Of a stretch of 64,000 nt of DNA, positions 60,776-64,000 are shown one piece after another. Location: positions 72,804-136,803 of the forward strand of contig NZ_JBALOV010000032.1 in NCBI RefSeq assembly GCF_036965045.1, given 5' to 3'. The stretch comes from Ferdinandcohnia sp036965045. Lineage in GTDB: Bacteria; Bacillota; Bacilli; Bacillales; Bacillaceae_L. The stretch's first letter is position 1, and each line of letters starts with the position of its first letter. The notes below the pieces were generated by a model, which saw only the letters and a program-made list of their open reading frames with translations, was not told the DNA's origin and searched no databases. Position numbers and translations under genes: made by a program.

Positions 60776-61699
60776 ATGAAAATCCTATGTATTGATGGGG
60801 GCGGAATACGCGGTGTATACGCGGTTGCCATTTTGCGCGCAATAGAAAAAGAATATAATAAACCCATTTCAGATATGTTTGACATGATTGCTGGCACAAG
60901 TACCGGTGCAATTATTGCGGCTTCTGCAACACTCGAACTAGATATGGGAGAAGTTCAAGAAAGCTATATCAAATTTGGCGATCAGATTTTTAGAAAACAA
61001 TCGAAAATAGGGATTCTAAAAAGTTTTTACAGTGATCGTATTTTACGTCAATTTATCCAAGATTCATTTGGTGAAACAACCTTATTTGATATTAAGAAAC
61101 CACTCCTTATTCCGACAGTAGATATTACTCACGGAAATCCCTTTGTCTACCGTTCAAACTATGGGAATGCCGAACAAGACGATCACTCCATCAAGCTTTG
61201 GGATGTCGTTCTATCATCTTGTTCAGCACCCGTCTTTTTCCCGCCCAATAATATTAATAATCATTATCTAGCCATAGATGGGGGACTTTGGGCCAATAAT
61301 CCGTCACTCGTTTGTATTACAGAAGCCCAGCATTTTTTTAAAAAGGACTTAAAAGACATTCATATTATGTCAATTGGCACAGGTTTGCAAAAAATAGATT
61401 TTTCAATTGAATCACAAAGAGAGTGGGGCGTAATGAAATGGTTGCCATTTCATCTCCCTTCAATGAGAATGACACCAAAGTTACTCGACCTTGCACTGCA
61501 TCTATCCTCAGAATCTGTAACCTATCATTGTCAGCATTTGCTTGATGATCACTATTTTCGAATTAATGAGGACCTCGGACGGGAGGTTCCGTTTGATGCT
61601 CCAGAATTTGTTGATTTTCTAGCGGACCTAGGCAACAAATCCTATCAAAAGCATCGAAATGAGATTGCAGCATTTTTGAGCAAAAACTCACCGACTTAA
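60776..61699 (+). CDS. Patatin-like phospholipase
   Basis: 307 residues. Oxyanion-hole GGGIRG near 9, nucleophile motif GTSTG near 42, catalytic Asp in DGGLWANNP near 165. This is a Ser-Asp dyad lipase of the patatin family (CapV-like subgroup by motif spacing). No cGAS-like or other defence gene is next to it, so a stand-alone lipid hydrolase is the safer reading. The ATG at 60776 has AAAAGGTG 7 bases upstream. Confidence 0.9.
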   Translation: MKILCIDGGGIRGVYAVAILRAIEKEYNKPISDMFDMIAGTSTGAIIAASATLELDMGEVQESYIKFGDQIFRKQSKIGILKSFYSDRILRQFIQDSFGETTLFDIKKPLLIPTVDITHGNPFVYRSNYGNAEQDDHSIKLWDVVLSSCSAPVFFPPNNINNHYLAIDGGLWANNPSLVCITEAQHFFKKDLKDIHIMSIGTGLQKIDFSIESQREWGVMKWLPFHLPSMRMTPKLLDLALHLSSESVTYHCQHLLDDHYFRINEDLGREVPFDAPEFVDFLADLGNKSYQKHRNEIAAFLSKNSPT

Positions 61700-61728
61700 T
61701 TGACATAGACAAAAATATATGATATTAA
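61700..61728 (+). promoter_or_regulatory. Sigma-A promoter of htpG
   Basis: TTGACA, 17 bases, TATTAA, followed 12 bases later by the CIRCE element, which puts the operator near the transcription start. Confidence 0.72.
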
Positions 61729-61739
61729 AAAATTGGGTG

Positions 61740-61766
61740 TTAGCACTCCAGGAACACGAGTGCTAA
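61740..61766 (+). promoter_or_regulatory. CIRCE operator (HrcA) before htpG
   Basis: Perfect TTAGCACTC-N9-GAGTGCTAA inverted repeat, the HrcA binding site of heat-shock operons. Located between promoter and ribosome site. Confidence 0.93.
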
Positions 61767-61811
61767 CTTTATTAAAAATAGTTAGAGTTTATTTTGGAAA
61801 GGGGATCTAGC

Positions 61812-63692
61812 ATGACGAAGAAACAGTTTAAAGCGGAGTCTAAAAGGCTATTAGAAATGATGATCAACTCGATTTATTCGCAGCGAGAAGTATTTTTACG
61901 TGAGTTAATTTCAAACTCCAGTGATGCCATTGACAAAATCTATTATAAGGCGTTAACTGATGATCGCTATCAATTTGATAAGGATAGCTATTTCATAAAA
62001 ATTAATGCCGACAAAGAGAACCGGACACTTACCATTTCTGATACTGGTATTGGGATGACAAAGGAAGAGCTTGAAACAAACCTTGGAACAATTGCAAAAA
62101 GTGGTTCACTCGCTTTTAAAAAGGAAACCGAAATTAAAGATGGACATGATATCATCGGACAATTCGGTGTCGGATTTTATGCTGCTTTCATGGTTGCTGA
62201 CGTCGTAACTGTGATTAGTAAAGCTCTTGGCAGTGACGAAGCATACAAATGGGAATCAAAGGGTGTAGACGGGTATACTATTGAAACAGTGGAAAAGGAT
62301 ACAGTTGGAACTGATATCATTCTAAAAATCAAGGAAAATACAGAAGAAGAGTCTTATGATGAATTTCTAGAGGAATATCGCTTAAAATCAATCGTTAAAA
62401 AGTATTCTGATTTCATCCGTTATCCAATCAAAATGGATGTTACGACTAGTAAACTTAAAGAAGGAAGCGAATCAGAATACGAGCAGATTACCGAAGAACA
62501 AGCCATCAACAGCATGGTTCCGATTTGGAGAAAAAATAAAAGTGAACTAACAGATGAAGACTATGAAAAATTCTATAATGAAAAGCACTACGGATTTGAT
62601 AAGCCTTTAAAACATATTCATATCAGTGTAGACGGCACTATCCGCTACAATGCCATTTTATATATTCCTGAAAATATTCCATTTGATTATTACTCAAAAG
62701 AATATGAAAAAGGGCTTGAATTATACTCAAATGGCGTTTTAATTATGAACAAATGCGCTGACTTACTTCCGGACTATTTTAGCTTTGTAAAAGGATTGGT
62801 AGATTCTGAGGATTTATCGCTTAATATTTCACGCGAAATGCTCCAACAAGACCGCCAATTAAAGCTAATCGCGAAAAACATCAACAAAAAAATCAAAAGT
62901 GAATTACAAAGCATGTTAAAAAATAATCGCGAAAACTATGAAGAGTTCTATAATAGCTTTGGACGCCAATTGAAATTTGGCGTATACAGTGATTTTGGCA
63001 GCAATAAAGAAACGTTACAAGATTTATTGCTTTTCTATTCATCAAAAGAGAAAAAGCTCATTACATTAGATGAATATGTTTCAAAAATGCCAGAAGATCA
63101 AAAATACATTTATTATGCAACAGGTGATTCGGTTGAACGCATCGAAAAGCTACCACAAACTGAATTAGTTGCTGATAAGGGATATGAGATTCTTTATTTC
63201 ACAGATGATATTGATGAATTTGCTATTAAAATGCTAATGAAGTACAAGGAAAAAGAATTCAAATCCGTATCCAGCAGTGATTTAGGTTTTGAACCAAATG
63301 AAAGCGACAAAGCTACTGAAGAGGAACAAAACGAAAACAAAGAGCTATTTGAATATATGAAAAACGCATTAGCTGGTAAGGTAACCGATGTGAGAATCTC
63401 TAAACGTCTTAAATCACACCCAGTTTGTTTATCAACGGATGGGGAGATATCGATCGAAATGGAGAAAATCTTAAATGCAATGCCTGACAATCAAAATGTT
63501 AAGGCGGATAAAGTGTTAGAGATTAACGTACATCATGAAGTTTTCCAATCGTTAAAAAATGCATTTGAAGAAGATAAGGCTAAGCTTGATTTATATACTC
63601 ATTTATTGTACAACCAAGCACTCCTTATTGAAGGTCTGCCAATTCAGGACCCAGTCGAATTTACAAATGATATATGTAAGATAATGGTTTGA
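61812..63692 (+). CDS. htpG: HSP90-family molecular chaperone
   Basis: 626 residues, the B. subtilis length. GHKL ATPase motifs SNSSDAIDK near 30, DTGIGM near 75, GQFGVGFY near 120; middle and dimerisation domains follow. The ATG at 61812 has GGAAAGGGG upstream. Under a sigma-A promoter with a CIRCE operator. Single gene. Confidence 0.97.
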   Translation: MTKKQFKAESKRLLEMMINSIYSQREVFLRELISNSSDAIDKIYYKALTDDRYQFDKDSYFIKINADKENRTLTISDTGIGMTKEELETNLGTIAKSGSLAFKKETEIKDGHDIIGQFGVGFYAAFMVADVVTVISKALGSDEAYKWESKGVDGYTIETVEKDTVGTDIILKIKENTEEESYDEFLEEYRLKSIVKKYSDFIRYPIKMDVTTSKLKEGSESEYEQITEEQAINSMVPIWRKNKSELTDEDYEKFYNEKHYGFDKPLKHIHISVDGTIRYNAILYIPENIPFDYYSKEYEKGLELYSNGVLIMNKCADLLPDYFSFVKGLVDSEDLSLNISREMLQQDRQLKLIAKNINKKIKSELQSMLKNNRENYEEFYNSFGRQLKFGVYSDFGSNKETLQDLLLFYSSKEKKLITLDEYVSKMPEDQKYIYYATGDSVERIEKLPQTELVADKGYEILYFTDDIDEFAIKMLMKYKEKEFKSVSSSDLGFEPNESDKATEEEQNENKELFEYMKNALAGKVTDVRISKRLKSHPVCLSTDGEISIEMEKILNAMPDNQNVKADKVLEINVHHEVFQSLKNAFEEDKAKLDLYTHLLYNQALLIEGLPIQDPVEFTNDICKIMV

Positions 63693-63704
63693 TTTTTGAG
63701 TGAA

Positions 63705-63945
63705 GGCAGCAGGGGAGATTGATTTCGCACCCTCACTAAGGAATTACTCGCTGAGAGAGGGTACGATTACGCTATTTTCGTACCATCACTTGAGTTCAAT
63801 TCGATGAATGAGGGTAGGTTTACACCGGTTTCGTGCCATTACTCGGGCTGTTTTCAATGGATGGCGGTACGATTACACCGGTTTCGTACCATAACTCAGG
63901 TTTCGTTCGATGCCTGAAGGTACGGTTAGCTTTATCCTGCCATTA
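63705..63945 (+). repeat. 53-bp tandem repeat, hairpin-forming
   Basis: About 4.5 copies with an exact 53-bp period. Each unit has a 25-base dyad, GGTACGA-N11-TCGTACC in units at 63760 and 63866, degenerate at 63813 and 63919, and right-arm-only (TCGCACC, 63725) in the leftmost copy. The 28-base link between dyads is weakly conserved (ATNACTC...TTCGATG). No coding frame. Follows htpG; may extend past the window. Confidence 0.9.
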
Positions 63946-64000
63946 TCTACACGCAAAATCTACAAAAGCAACAGTCCCAAACTAAAGTGTACCCTTTGTA

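Noticed and set aside
60776..61699. Patatin gene as a CBASS/CapV effector
   Set aside because: No nucleotidyltransferase or other defence partner next to it; neighbours are selB and htpG.
63705..63945. CRISPR array reading of the 53-bp repeats
   Set aside because: The linker is also repetitive and the repeat is imperfect; no unique spacers and no cas gene.

Overview
The window looks like a chromosomal segment of an endospore-forming Bacillaceae species (low-GC Firmicute). The evidence is AT-rich DNA, strong AGGAGG-type ribosome sites with frequent TTG and GTG starts, dense intrinsic terminators, Bacillus-type gene families (GerP-like protein, sesquarterpene/hopene cyclase, bacillithiol-transferase-like DinB protein, NsrR/Hmp, SpoIIM family) and Bacillus-style TPP, FMN and Mn riboswitches. 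The species cannot be fixed from the sequence. There is one 54-base N run (28669-28722), so this is a draft assembly.

Layout. 1-2.2 kb: end of the histidine utilisation operon (hutI, hutG) and a nucleotidyltransferase. 2.3-4 kb: two small minus-strand genes and a DadA-like FAD oxidoreductase. 4.1-11 kb: a MoxR/DUF58/DUF4350/DUF4129 membrane-AAA cluster bordered by SpoIIM-family and RDD-family genes. 11-14.5 kb: amidase lipoprotein, acyl-CoA synthetase, DMT permease. 14.9-18.3 kb: acidic DUF1292 protein and a complete NAD salvage operon (pncA-pncB-nadE). 18.4-24.9 kb: DUF502 protein, a tiny PLA2-like protein, a Rieske oxygenase divergent from an NCS2 nucleobase permease, and the hmp-nsrR nitric-oxide defence pair with candidate NsrR sites. 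25.6-27.1 kb: TPP riboswitch, SDR reductase and thiW. 27.1-36 kb: NhaC antiporter, DUF421 protein, divergent Nramp-like transporter, luciferase-like oxidoreductase, FMN riboswitch with ribU, TIGR01777 epimerase, YjbQ, BstA-like protein, and a TetR gene divergent from a VOC gene with paired operators. 36.4-42.6 kb: VOC protein, YbaK, Mn riboswitch with a membrane protein, DUF2515, and a squalene-hopene-type cyclase broken by one frameshift. 42.7-53.4 kb: pepF, fumC, a UvrD-like helicase, methyltransferase, LLM oxidoreductase, LMW phosphatase, GerP-like protein, AI-2E-type permease.

The most distinctive part is 53.5-60.7 kb, a selenocysteine locus. selD has an in-frame UGA at its active-site position followed by SECIS-like hairpins. 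tRNA-Sec and selB lie about 1.5 kb away, and a phosphonate-type ABC transporter (phnD-phnE-phnC order) sits directly downstream of selD on the same strand. selA is not in the window. The right end holds a patatin-like lipase, htpG under a perfect CIRCE operator, and a tandem repeat with an exact 53-bp period, each unit able to form a hairpin.

Start codons were chosen by ribosome-site spacing and usual family length. All functional calls come from reading motifs by eye; no database search was run.
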